Below are positions 33,518-41,757 of a DNA stretch of 64,000 nucleotides, piece after piece. Every line of letters begins with the position of its first letter. Position 1 is the stretch's first letter. The DNA lies in contig NZ_CP080521.1 of NCBI RefSeq assembly GCF_019468565.1, positions 4,216,001-4,280,000 on the forward strand. Direction: 5' to 3'. Under the pieces are notes generated by a model. The model was not told the DNA's origin. It saw only the letters and a list, made by a program, of their open reading frames with translations, and did not search any database. Origin of the DNA: Pseudonocardia sp. DSM 110487. Lineage in GTDB: Bacteria; Actinomycetota; Actinomycetes; Mycobacteriales; Pseudonocardiaceae. Both the position numbers and the translations under genes were made by a program.

Positions 33518-35284
33518 TCACATTGTGGGCGGCAGGGCGGTGCGGGAGGTCGACGAACAAGTCTGGCGAGTGGTGGGGGTGAGCGCGAGGATGTCGAGCG
33601 CACGTTCGACGGCGCCGGCGAGCGCGCCGGGACCCGCCAGCTCGATCCGTACGGCGAGATAGCAGTCGGGGCGGACGAGGTACAGCTGGTCGCGGGGACC
33701 GGAGTACGCGCTGACAAGGGCCCCGGTGGAATCGCTGATCGCGTCGATGCCGGGCGGGTTCCGGGTCGACGTGTCGGGGCGGGTGAGCAGCCGGCGGCGG
33801 ACGGCGGCCGGTGTGGGGACCTCCGAGAGGCGCCGGGCCAGATCGTTCCCGGCACCGCCTTCGGCGGGCACGACGAGCAGGCTGACCACGCCGCCGAGCG
33901 CCTTGCGGAGTGTCGTCTTGCGCAGTGTCGTCCGCGCTGAGGAGCCGGACACCTGGCAGAGCCCGTCGAGGGCCGGCACCCCGGCGCGCGTGGGGTCGTC
34001 GGGACGGGCGGACCGCGGGCTGCCGTCGGCGTCGAGGTCGAGCGTGAGCGGGGACGTGGTGTACGGATGGGGCTCGTACAGCTTCCCGCTGTCGATCCGG
34101 TCGGCCTGGGTGGGGTCGGCCGCGGCGGCCTCGAGTACGGCGTCCCGGTGGGCCTTCCCCGCGGCATCGGCCGGGGTCATGAACCTCATCGTCTCGCCGG
34201 TGACCTGGATGTGATGGTCGGCGGCGGTGATCCGCTCGATCTCGTAGATGTCGAGCAGGGCCGGATCGGCCTGCCCGGTGAGGACGAACCCGAGTTTCCA
34301 CGCGAGGTTCTCGGCGTCCTCGAGGCCGCTGTTCATGCCTCGAGCTCCGAACGGGGAGACGACGTGCGCCGAGTCGCCCACGAGGAAGACACGGCCGTCT
34401 CGGAACCGCCTGGCGCGGCGTTGCTGGAAGGTATAGGTGTTGGCCCGCAGCACGGCGAACGGGCGGTCACCGATGACGTTGCGCACCCGTTCGCTCATGC
34501 ACTCCGGGCGCAGCTCGGCGCCCTCGTCCGCGTCGGCATCGATCTGCCAGTCGATCCTCCACGTGCGCTCACCCATGCAATGCATGAGCACGATGCCGCC
34601 CGGGGAGAACGGCGGATCGAACCAGAGGCGCCGTTCCACGGCGAGGGGGAGGTCGACCTCGAAGTCGGCCACGAGGAAGCGGCCCTCGGCATCCCATCCG
34701 TCGTAGGGGATCCGCAGCGCCTTGCGGGTGGTGCTACCGATGCCGTCCGCACCCACGAGGTACGCACCCGCGTAGCGTTCCGTCCCCGCTGGACCCTCGG
34801 CCTCGACGATCACGGAGGCGGCGTCCTGCCGGATCCCGACGACCGTGCGGCCGTGTCGGAACTCGACGAGCCCGCTCCGCGCCGCCTCGGCGTGCAGCAG
34901 CTCCTCGATGCGGAACTGCGGGAAGTTCACGAAGGCCGGGTAGACGTCCTCGCCGCTGGCGGGCCAGCGCAGTTGGAGGATCTCCTGGTCGCGGTAGTAG
35001 GTGCGGCTCAGCGACCAGCTCGCGCCGTCGTCGAGGATCTCGTTGACGATCCCGAGCCGGTCGAACAGGGCGAGGATGTCCCGCTGCACGGTGAGGGCCC
35101 GCGACTGGCCGCAGTGCGTGCTCGTGTTGCGTTCCAGCACGACGCTGCGCACGCCCTGCCGGGCCAGCAGCAGCGCGGTGGCCATGCCGACCGGCCCACC
35201 CCCAGAGATGATCACGGGGAATTCGGTCGTGTTCTGACGAGGTGTCACGGTCCCTCCGGGACTCGTTGCAGCACTCCCATTCAT
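33518..35284 (-). CDS. FAD-dependent aromatic hydroxylase (MhpA/PHBH-like)
   Basis: A 588-residue flavoprotein hydroxylase. It has GxGxxG in VIISGGGPVGMATALLLARQG (about 23-43), the DG motif in YLVGADGIGSTTRKALRIPYDG and the GD motif in RVFLVGDSAHVVSPFGARGMNSGLEDAENLAWKL (about 293-326), with a thioredoxin-like C-terminal domain as in phenol or 3-(3-hydroxyphenyl)propionate hydroxylases. The repeated TTLRKTTLRK near residue 460 reflects a 15-bp tandem duplication. Start is uncertain: ATG 35284 or GTG 35248 (four bases after GGAGG). The substrate is unknown; no ring-cleavage gene is adjacent. Confidence 0.75.
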   Translation of the reverse strand: MNGSAATSPGGTVTPRQNTTEFPVIISGGGPVGMATALLLARQGVRSVVLERNTSTHCGQSRALTVQRDILALFDRLGIVNEILDDGASWSLSRTYYRDQEILQLRWPASGEDVYPAFVNFPQFRIEELLHAEAARSGLVEFRHGRTVVGIRQDAASVIVEAEGPAGTERYAGAYLVGADGIGSTTRKALRIPYDGWDAEGRFLVADFEVDLPLAVERRLWFDPPFSPGGIVLMHCMGERTWRIDWQIDADADEGAELRPECMSERVRNVIGDRPFAVLRANTYTFQQRRARRFRDGRVFLVGDSAHVVSPFGARGMNSGLEDAENLAWKLGFVLTGQADPALLDIYEIERITAADHHIQVTGETMRFMTPADAAGKAHRDAVLEAAAADPTQADRIDSGKLYEPHPYTTSPLTLDLDADGSPRSARPDDPTRAGVPALDGLCQVSGSSARTTLRKTTLRKALGGVVSLLVVPAEGGAGNDLARRLSEVPTPAAVRRRLLTRPDTSTRNPPGIDAISDSTGALVSAYSGPRDQLYLVRPDCYLAVRIELAGPGALAGAVERALDILALTPTTRQTCSSTSRTALPPTM

Positions 35285-35321
35285 CGGCCCCCAACTTCAC
35301 TTCCGGATCTGGTTGGAACGG

Positions 35322-35936
35322 TCATCCATTCGAGGTGGACGCCGCGTTCGGTGCTGCCGGTGAGCGCGGAATCGTAGGCCGGTACCTGGTGAAGGCCACA
35401 CCGGAAGGGAACATCCGTGTCGAGAGGTGCTGCAAGTCCACGAGCGGCTTGCCGGGGCGTAGCAGGGGCTTGCCGTCGCGGAGGAGCACCGGGTGCACGA
35501 GTAGGTGGAACTCGTCGACGAGCCCGAGCTCGGTGAGGGTATTGACGAGGCTGAGGCTGCCGTAGACGATGACATCCCGGCCGGGTGAGTTCTTGAGGTC
35601 GAGGACGGTGTCGGTGTCGACCGAAGGCCACCGACGAGTGTTCTCCCATTCGGTGAGCTGTCCGGACCCGGAGACGGCGATCTTCTCCATGCCGTCGAGG
35701 ATCTGCGCATAGCGGGATGAGGCCGGTTGCTCGGCGGAGTTGCGAGCAACGCGCGGCCAGTAGCCGGCGAAATCGTTGAACGTGACTCGGCCGAGCAGGA
35801 GGGTATCGGCTGCACTGACAAGATCGATCTCATATGTTTGGACGTCGTCATCGAGGCGAAGCCAGTCCATCTCGTCGTCGGGGCCCGCGACGAAACCGTC
35901 CAACGTGGTCCACATCGTCACTATGATCTTTCGCAC
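35322..35936 (-). CDS. Dihydrofolate reductase family protein (RibD C-terminal type)
   Basis: A 204-residue protein of the RibD_C/DHFR-like group: KIIVTMWTTLDGFVAGPDDEMDW at the N-terminus, DTLLLGRVTFNDFAGYWP (about 45-62), DVIVYGSLSLVNTLTELGLVDEFHLLVHPVLL (about 120-151) and GKPLL. These NADPH-binding proteins are frequent in actinomycetes and mostly uncharacterised; true folate function is not implied. GTG 35936 follows GGAGGG; the coding frame extends upstream without support. Confidence 0.8.
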   Translation of the reverse strand: MRKIIVTMWTTLDGFVAGPDDEMDWLRLDDDVQTYEIDLVSAADTLLLGRVTFNDFAGYWPRVARNSAEQPASSRYAQILDGMEKIAVSGSGQLTEWENTRRWPSVDTDTVLDLKNSPGRDVIVYGSLSLVNTLTELGLVDEFHLLVHPVLLRDGKPLLRPGKPLVDLQHLSTRMFPSGVAFTRYRPTIPRSPAAPNAASTSNG

Positions 35937-36346
35937 GAGACCCTCCAGATCTGCTGACGTGATCGCATCACGCTCTTCTCGACAACCTGATATGCCCCCC
36001 GCAGCGTCCACGGTTGGCGAATTCACGACGTTCGGTGATCTTCTATTCCGGACTTCGTGAGGGCCTTCGTGCCGAAGAGCGTGCCGGGCGTGCGGCGCGA
36101 ACACATCCGACCGGGGAAGTATCGGCGTCTACGCCGTAGGGGGTAAGCCCGCTCGCAGCACTTCGCCGCGCCTGTCGGCCACAGGCCCGCCCTCGGCCAT
36201 CGCGACCGGGAGGCCGACGAGCCGCCGGTCCGCGCCGCCACCGTCACGGCAGTGCCGTCACGGCGTCGATCCTGAAGGCGGTCCGGGAGCCGTCTTGGCC
36301 GGGCGGGGGGCGTCGTGGTCGGCTGCGTCAGAGGTGGCGCGTCGCC
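35937..36346. other. Gene-free stretch, probably degraded sequence
   Basis: About 410 bases without a supportable gene. Short open pieces on the minus strand (for example LVGLPVAMAEGGPVADRRGE) have coding-like composition but lack starts and are cut by stops. A direct repeat GTCACGGCAGT / GTCACGGCGT occurs near 36243-36263. I see no RNA gene or mobile element. Confidence 0.4.
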
Positions 36347-36421
36347 GAACAGGCCGGCTGTGAGCCCCATTGTGAGGGTGGCGGCCAGCAGGGTGACGAC
36401 CTGCCAGGATCGCCAGCTCAT
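36347..36421 (-). pseudogene. DUF1772 (anthrone-oxygenase-like) gene stub
   Basis: ATG 36421 overlaps the DUF2306 stop (ATGA) and opens MSWRSWQVVTLLAATLTMGL then TAGLF, the typical first membrane helix of DUF1772 proteins. After 25 codons the family pattern (normally YAFxxxVMPGL) is lost and the frame becomes Pro/Arg rich with no helices. The remainder of the gene is missing. Confidence 0.45.
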
Positions 36422-37128
36422 CGCGTGCTCCCCGGGTTCGGCTGTTCCGTCGGGTTCCAGACGTCGTCCGGGTGCGGGGATTTGCGGATCCACAGTTCGG
36501 CGGCGGCAGCGTGTATCAGGAAGGCGAGCCAGAACGCCACGTCGAAGCCGTCCTGGAACTCGAACAGACCGGTCGCCTCGAACAGACCGAGCCAGATGCG
36601 AATGGTGCCGACACCGACCCCAATCGCGAACGCGCGGATCATCCAGCGGCGGTGGTTGACCACGTCGTCGCGGCGGATCGCCCGGAAGCCCAGCAGCAGG
36701 CAGGCGAGGAACCACGACCCGAAGACGTAGCTGGCGATGGCCTCGCTGGTGCCGGCGAACGGCATCACGTACCCGATCGCGATGGCGAACGCTCCGCTGA
36801 TCAGTCCGGCAGTGAGCAGCACCCGGCCGAGCCTGCGGTGGAAGGTGTAGTGGCGGTTACGGATCCGGTACGCGAGCTGCACCGGCGCGCCGAGCAGGTA
36901 CACGATGCCAGGCGCGATGTGCACGTACGCCAGCCACGGATGCTGGACGTAACGGCGGTCGTACTCCTCCTCCGGGAACGTGCCGTCGAGCAGGTGCGGC
37001 ACGTCCACGAGGAGCCGCGTCACGACGGACGCGACGACGATGGCGATCAGGACGAGTATCGCGCCTTGCAATGCCCTCAGGCCGGGGCGGGCGGATGCGG
37101 ATGGCGTGGTGGATTCGGTGCCTTTCAT
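36418..37128 (-). CDS. DUF2306 membrane protein
   Basis: A 236-residue protein with about seven hydrophobic segments after a Ser/Thr-rich N-terminus. The family marks HIAPGIVYLLGAPVQL (about 70-85), RNRHYTFHRRLGRVLL (about 89-104) and VNHRRWMIRAFAIGVG (about 155-170) are present. The conserved His residues suggest a metal or haem site, but function is unknown. GGGGAA precedes ATG 37128. It was followed by a DUF1772 gene now reduced to 25 codons, and it faces a LysR gene. Confidence 0.75.
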   Translation of the reverse strand: MKGTESTTPSASARPGLRALQGAILVLIAIVVASVVTRLLVDVPHLLDGTFPEEEYDRRYVQHPWLAYVHIAPGIVYLLGAPVQLAYRIRNRHYTFHRRLGRVLLTAGLISGAFAIAIGYVMPFAGTSEAIASYVFGSWFLACLLLGFRAIRRDDVVNHRRWMIRAFAIGVGVGTIRIWLGLFEATGLFEFQDGFDVAFWLAFLIHAAAAELWIRKSPHPDDVWNPTEQPNPGSTR

Positions 37129-37211
37129 CGACGTTCCCCCCGGTCGCCGCGGGCCGACGGCGCAGGCCAAGGATCGACGCGACGGCGCTGGCGAACAACG
37201 GCGGAGTGCGC

Positions 37212-37228
37212 AACGATCGTTAACCGAT
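37212..37228. promoter_or_regulatory. Candidate LysR operator
   Basis: Overlapping palindromes AACGATCGTT (37212-37221) and ATCGTTAACCGAT (37216-37228), with a T-N11-A pattern, in the divergent gap between the DUF2306 and LysR genes. Confidence 0.35.
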
Positions 37229-37253
37229 AGCTCACGAACGAGCGGGAGCGGCG

Positions 37254-38234
37254 GTGGACCAGCGGGACATCGAGATCTTCCTGACGCTCGCCGACGAGCT
37301 GCACTTCGGACGGGCGGCGGAGCGGCTCCGCGTGTCCACGGCCAGGGTCAGTCAGACGATCAAGAAGCTGGAACGGCGCATCGGCACGTCGCTGTTCGAG
37401 CGCACCAGTCGTCGAGTGGAGCTGACCCCGGTCGGTCGCCGCCTCGGTGACGCGCTGCGGCCTGCCTACCAGCAGATCCAGGAGGCCCTCGACGAGGCCA
37501 TCACTGCCGCCCGCGGCGTGCGGGGCACGCTGCGGGTCGGGTTCGTCGGCGCCGCCACCGCCCAGCTCGTCCTCGAGATGGCCGAGGCCTTCCGGGCCGA
37601 GCACCCCGACTGCGAGGCCCAGTTCCGCGAGAAGCAGTTCGGCGCGGGCCTCGGTCCCCTCCGGGCCGGCGAGTTCGACGTGCTGCTCGCCACCGTGCCC
37701 GTCTTCGGTGCCCGCGAAGCGGATCTCACGGCCGGCAGCGTCCTGTTCGAGGAGGACCGCCTGCTCGCCGTGTCGGCCCAGCACCCGTTCGCCGGTCGAC
37801 CATCGGTGTCCTTCGCCGACCTCGCCGGAACCACGCTCCTTCGCACGCCGCCTGCGGTTCCCGACTACTGGGACCACGCGCTCGTCCCCCAGCACACACC
37901 CGAAGGCCGGCCCGTCGAGCGGGGGCCGTCGTTCACCACGGTCCAGGAGCTGCTCGCCCTCGTCGGCGCCGGTCTCGGCGCCTATCCGGTGCCGGCACAG
38001 GCCGCGAGCTACCACGCCCGCCCCGACGTCGCCTACGTGCCGATCCGCGACGCCCCGCCCTTCCAGTGGCGACTCATCTGGCTGTCCGTCGCCGAGACCG
38101 CGACGATCCGGGCCTTCGACCAGGCCGCTACCACCGTGGCCAAGGCTCGCAGGACAGGATCGCCGGATCGTGGCGGCGGTGAACGTTTCGGACCGCGCCA
38201 TGGGGGGCTGAAGGAGGCCGGCTCGCGAGGCTAG
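37254..38234 (+). CDS. LysR-family transcriptional regulator
   Basis: A 326-residue LTTR: helix-turn-helix at residues 1-60 (QRDIEIFLTLADELHFGRAAERLRVSTARVSQTIKKLE) and an effector domain from about 88 (GTLRVGFVGAATAQLVLEMAEAF). The effector part is like that of regulators of aromatic or aldehyde-stress genes; no specific effector can be named. An inverted repeat ATCG-TTAAC-CGAT (37216-37228) containing a T-N11-A pattern lies 25 bases before the GTG and is a candidate site controlling this gene and the divergent DUF2306 gene. The 3' end touches the livH KstR2 box. Confidence 0.8.
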   Translation: MDQRDIEIFLTLADELHFGRAAERLRVSTARVSQTIKKLERRIGTSLFERTSRRVELTPVGRRLGDALRPAYQQIQEALDEAITAARGVRGTLRVGFVGAATAQLVLEMAEAFRAEHPDCEAQFREKQFGAGLGPLRAGEFDVLLATVPVFGAREADLTAGSVLFEEDRLLAVSAQHPFAGRPSVSFADLAGTTLLRTPPAVPDYWDHALVPQHTPEGRPVERGPSFTTVQELLALVGAGLGAYPVPAQAASYHARPDVAYVPIRDAPPFQWRLIWLSVAETATIRAFDQAATTVAKARRTGSPDRGGGERFGPRHGGLKEAGSRG

Positions 38235-38246
38235 CAAGCGCTTGGT
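38233..38246. promoter_or_regulatory. KstR2 box before livH
   Basis: AGCAAGCGCTTGGT, full match, overlapping the -35 region of a promoter whose -10 is TACTGT (38256-38261). It is identical to the fadA6/fadD3 box. The box overlaps the last two bases of the LysR gene. Confidence 0.85.
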
Positions 38247-38305
38247 CGGTGGCTGTACTGTCCGCCTCCGACGGGTGCGGCCTGTCACGCGGGAGGAGGT
38301 GGCCG

Positions 38306-39163
38306 GTGACGGCGGTCTGGTCCGGCCTGGCGATCGGCGCGGTCTACGCCCTGGTCGCGATCGGTTACAACGTCGTCTACATCGCGTACTCGACGTTCAA
38401 CTTCGCCCACGCGCAGCTGACGATGCTCGCGGTCTTCGTGTCCTACTGGGGCCTGGTGGTGGCCGAGCTGCCGGTCGTCATGGTCGTCATCGTCGCCGCG
38501 CTCGGCGTCGGTGTGCTCGCGCTGATCGAGGAGTTCGCCGCCATCCGCCCGGTCAAGGGGGCGCACGCGCACCTCGTCACCACGCTCGGGATGGCCACCC
38601 TTCTCGACGGCGTGACCCGGCTGGTCTGGGGCGACCAGGTGCTCAAGGTGCCGCCGCCCGTCCCGGACGTCACGTGGACGCTGCTGGGTGGCCGGGTGAG
38701 CGCGGTCGAGATCGCGCTGATCGTCGGCGTCGTCGTGATCACGGCAGGCCTCACGGTCTACGGCCGCCGCTCGCTCACCGGGCTCGCGCTGCTCGCCATG
38801 GCCGAGGACCGGGACGCCGCCTGGTTGCGCGGGATCGACGTCGAGCGGCTCGCGCTGGGCGCCTTCGTGTTCACCGGCGTGCTCGCAGGCCTCACCGGGC
38901 CGCTGGTCGGCCCGAAGACCTTCGCGGTCGCCACGCTGGGAGCGGCCATGGCGCTCAAGGGGTTCGTCGCGCTCGCGATCGGCGGGTTCGGCAGCCTGCC
39001 GGGCGCCCTCGTCGGCGGGTTCGCGGTCGGGCTCGTCGAGTCGCTCTCCGGGCGCTGGCTGGGCAGCGCGTTCTCGACGATCATGGTGTTCGTCGTGCTG
39101 CTGCTGGTCCTGATGCTCAGACCCACCGGCCTGTTCGGCACGACCAGGGAACGGGTGGTCTGA
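38306..39163 (+). CDS. livH: Branched-chain-amino-acid-type ABC transporter, permease LivH
   Basis: A 285-residue inner-membrane permease with about 8 helices. The opening VWSGLAIGAVYALVAIGYNVVYIAYSTFNFAHAQ and the FVALAIGGFGSLPGALVGGFAVGLVES loop (about 212-238, the EAA-like coupling region) are typical of LivH. GTG 38306 is chosen for GGGAGGAGG six bases upstream; an earlier in-frame GTG at 38249 lies inside the promoter. Transporters of the HAAT family move amino acids but also aromatic and carboxylic acids. The KstR2 box points to a steroid-derived acid as substrate. Confidence 0.88.
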   Translation: MTAVWSGLAIGAVYALVAIGYNVVYIAYSTFNFAHAQLTMLAVFVSYWGLVVAELPVVMVVIVAALGVGVLALIEEFAAIRPVKGAHAHLVTTLGMATLLDGVTRLVWGDQVLKVPPPVPDVTWTLLGGRVSAVEIALIVGVVVITAGLTVYGRRSLTGLALLAMAEDRDAAWLRGIDVERLALGAFVFTGVLAGLTGPLVGPKTFAVATLGAAMALKGFVALAIGGFGSLPGALVGGFAVGLVESLSGRWLGSAFSTIMVFVVLLLVLMLRPTGLFGTTRERVV

Positions 39164-39165
39164 CC

Positions 39166-40962
39166 GTGGCGACCCTGCGCAGGCTCCCGTCCTGGCTGTT
39201 GCCGCTGGTGCTGGCCGTGCTGCTCGTCGCGGCGCCGTGGCTCGGCATCAGCGCCGGCGCCCGGCGGTTGCTGATGCTGAGCTGCATCCTCGCGCTCGTC
39301 GCCAGCGGGTTGAACCTCAGCTTCGGGTACGCGGGAGAGCTGGCACTCGGACAGGCGGCGATGTATGCCACCGGCGCGTACCTGTCCGGCTACCTCGCCA
39401 TGAACCTGGTCAACGACCTGGCGGTGCTGATCGTCCTCAGCGCGGTGGCGGCGCTCGTCGTCGGGCTGATCTCCGGGGTACCCGGGCTGCGGCTGGGCGG
39501 CTGGTCGCTGGCCATGACGTCGTTCTTCCTCGTCTTGCTCGTCCCGCAGTTCATCGACCTGCTCGAGCACTACACCGGCGGCGCCGTCGGCATGGTCGGG
39601 ATCCCCGACCCACACCTGTTCGGCCGCGAGCTGTCGAACGTCGGTCTCTACGTCGTCGTCGCGGTCGTCACCGTCGGCTGGTTCGCGCTCGTGCGCAACC
39701 TGATCACCTCCCGGCACGGCATCGCCTTCCAGGTGCTGCGCGCGAGCCCGGTCCTCGCGTCGTCGCTCGGGATCTCGGTGTACCGGCTCAAGCTCACCGC
39801 CTACGCGGTCGGCGCGATCCCGGCCGGGATCGCGGGAGCGCTCTTCGCCTTCGTCGACCAGTACCTCGCACCCCACACGTTCGGGTTCACGATGGCCGTG
39901 ACGGTACTCGCGGCCTCCATTCTCGGCGGCTCGATGAGCGTCTACGGCCCGCTGGTCGGCGCGGCCGCGATGCAGTACGGGCCGCTGCGGTCGACGGACT
40001 TCGAGCAGTACTCCCAGATCGTCTACGGGATCTTCCTGATCATCGCGGGCACGCTCGTCGCGAACGGACTGGCCGGGCTCGCCCGCGCCGCGATCGCGCG
40101 GGTCGAGGCCCGCTGGGAGACCGCCACCGCACCCAGCGGGTCGGGAGCCGGGCAGCTGCCTCCGCTCGTAGGCGCCCGGCTGGAGGTCGTCGAGGTGCGC
40201 AAGCGGTTCGGTGGCCTCCACGCCCTGCGCGGCGTGAGCCTGACCGCGGAGCCGGGCCGGATCACCGCGCTCATCGGCCCCAACGGGTCCGGCAAGACGA
40301 CGCTGCTGAACATGATCTGCGGCTACTACCGCACCGACGCCGGATCGATCCGGATCGGCGGCTCTGACAACGACGGCGGGGACATCACGGGCCTGCCCAC
40401 CCACCGGGTTGCCAGGGCCGGAGTCGCGCGGACGTTCCAGACGCCCCTCTTCCCCCGCCACATCTCCGTACGCGAGGCGGTGGCCGCCGCGGCGTACGCG
40501 CCCCGCTACGTCGGGATGCTCGCGTCGATCCTGCGGCTGCCCGCCCACCGTCGCGCCGCGGCCGCCGACCGGGCCGACGTCACCGAGGTGTTGCGGCTCG
40601 TCGGTGTGGAGCACCTCGCCGACGCCGAGGCCGCATCGCTGCCCCTCGGCACCCGGCGCCTCTTGGAGGTCGCGCGGGCGTTGATGTCCCGCCCGAAGGT
40701 GCTGCTGCTCGACGAGGTGGCCTCCGGCCTCGACGAGGACGAGATCGAGCGGCTCGCCGAGCTGATCCGCAAGATCCGCGACGCGGGTCCGGCCGTGATC
40801 CTCGTCGAGCACAACTTCCGCCTCGTGCTCGAACTGGCCGACACGATCTTCGTGCTGGCCCAGGGCGAGCTGGTCGCGTCGGGGACCCCACGGGAGATCG
40901 AGAACCACCCGCGGGTGCTCGCGGAGTACCTCGGCGTCCGGCAGCAGGAGGTGGGGCAGTGA
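39166..40962 (+). CDS. livMG: Fused ABC permease-ATPase LivM-LivG
   Basis: A 598-residue fusion. Residues 1 to about 320 are a LivM permease (ASGLNLSFGYAGELALGQAAMYATGAYLSGYLA, then ILGGSMSVYGPLVGAAAM). After a linker, residues from about 342 form a LivG ATPase with Walker A GPNGSGKTT (about 371-379), RTFQTPLFPRHISVREAV, the signature LPLGTRRLLEVARALM and Walker B VLLLDEVASGLDEDE. The Pro normally after the catalytic Glu is Val. The H-loop is VEHNFRLV. Fusion forces one ATPase per permease copy. It starts three bases after livH and overlaps livF by GTGA. Confidence 0.88.
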   Translation: MATLRRLPSWLLPLVLAVLLVAAPWLGISAGARRLLMLSCILALVASGLNLSFGYAGELALGQAAMYATGAYLSGYLAMNLVNDLAVLIVLSAVAALVVGLISGVPGLRLGGWSLAMTSFFLVLLVPQFIDLLEHYTGGAVGMVGIPDPHLFGRELSNVGLYVVVAVVTVGWFALVRNLITSRHGIAFQVLRASPVLASSLGISVYRLKLTAYAVGAIPAGIAGALFAFVDQYLAPHTFGFTMAVTVLAASILGGSMSVYGPLVGAAAMQYGPLRSTDFEQYSQIVYGIFLIIAGTLVANGLAGLARAAIARVEARWETATAPSGSGAGQLPPLVGARLEVVEVRKRFGGLHALRGVSLTAEPGRITALIGPNGSGKTTLLNMICGYYRTDAGSIRIGGSDNDGGDITGLPTHRVARAGVARTFQTPLFPRHISVREAVAAAAYAPRYVGMLASILRLPAHRRAAAADRADVTEVLRLVGVEHLADAEAASLPLGTRRLLEVARALMSRPKVLLLDEVASGLDEDEIERLAELIRKIRDAGPAVILVEHNFRLVLELADTIFVLAQGELVASGTPREIENHPRVLAEYLGVRQQEVGQ

Positions 40963-41684
40963 CGCTGCTGGAGGTCCGCAACCTCGCGACGGGGTACGGC
41001 GACATCCGCGCGGTGTGGGACGTCTCGCTCCAGGTCGACCCCGGTGAGGTGACGGTGCTGCTGGGGCGCAACGGCGCGGGCAAGACCACCACGCTGCGGG
41101 CCGTGGCCGGGCTGAACCGGGCCGACGCGGGATCGATCACCTTCGACGGCCGCGACATCACTGGCCTCCCCGCGCACCGCCGGGTCGGGGCGGGCATCGG
41201 CCTCGTCCAGGAGGGCAAGCGGATCTTCCGCCGCCGCACGGTTGAGGAGAACCTGCTGCTGGGCGGCTACACCCGAGGGCTGTCGAAGCGGAAGTTGCGG
41301 GCCGAGCTCGAGCCTGTCTACGCGATGTTCCCGGTGCTCGCCGACCGCAGGCACACCGCGGCAGGCCAGATGTCCGGCGGGCAGCAGCAGATGCTGGCGA
41401 TCGGCCAGGCGCTGGTGGCGAGGCCGTCGCTGCTGATGCTCGACGAACCGTCCGGCGGCCTCGCGCCCGCGATCGTCGCCGAGGTGATGGCGACGGTGGC
41501 CGCGCTGAAGGAGTCCGGCATCGGCGTGCTGCTGGTCGAGCAGGCGGTGACGGCCGCGTTCGAGGTCGCCGACCGGGTCACCGTTCTCGACGTGGGGCGC
41601 GTGGTGCTCGACCGGCCGGCGAGCGAGATCGCGGGTGCGGACGCGCTGACCGAGGCCTACTTCGGTCGGATCGGCACTGTGTAG
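40959..41684 (+). CDS. livF: ABC transporter ATP-binding protein LivF
   Basis: A 241-residue ATPase: VRNLATGYGDIRAVWDVSLQV at the start, Walker A GRNGAGKTTT (about 34-43), the LivF-type VQEGKRIFRRRTVEENL (about 86-102), signature MSGGQQQMLAIGQAL (about 137-151), Walker B LLMLDEPSGGLAP and H-loop VEQAV. It would pair with the LivG domain of the preceding fusion. GTG overlaps the livMG stop. The operon ends here; the substrate-binding gene lies 3.6 kb away beyond kstR2. Confidence 0.9.
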   Translation: MTLLEVRNLATGYGDIRAVWDVSLQVDPGEVTVLLGRNGAGKTTTLRAVAGLNRADAGSITFDGRDITGLPAHRRVGAGIGLVQEGKRIFRRRTVEENLLLGGYTRGLSKRKLRAELEPVYAMFPVLADRRHTAAGQMSGGQQQMLAIGQALVARPSLLMLDEPSGGLAPAIVAEVMATVAALKESGIGVLLVEQAVTAAFEVADRVTVLDVGRVVLDRPASEIAGADALTEAYFGRIGTV

Positions 41685-41757
41685 GGCCACAACCGTCGCC
41701 CATCAGGGTCGATAGGCTGTTGCGCCGGGTCGAGGCTGATCACCGGTGAGGGGGGCC

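Noticed and set aside
32817..38232. Possible mobile element carrying the DUF899 to LysR genes
   Set aside because: No transposase, integrase, terminal inverted repeats or tRNA target could be seen, so it is reported only as an interruption.
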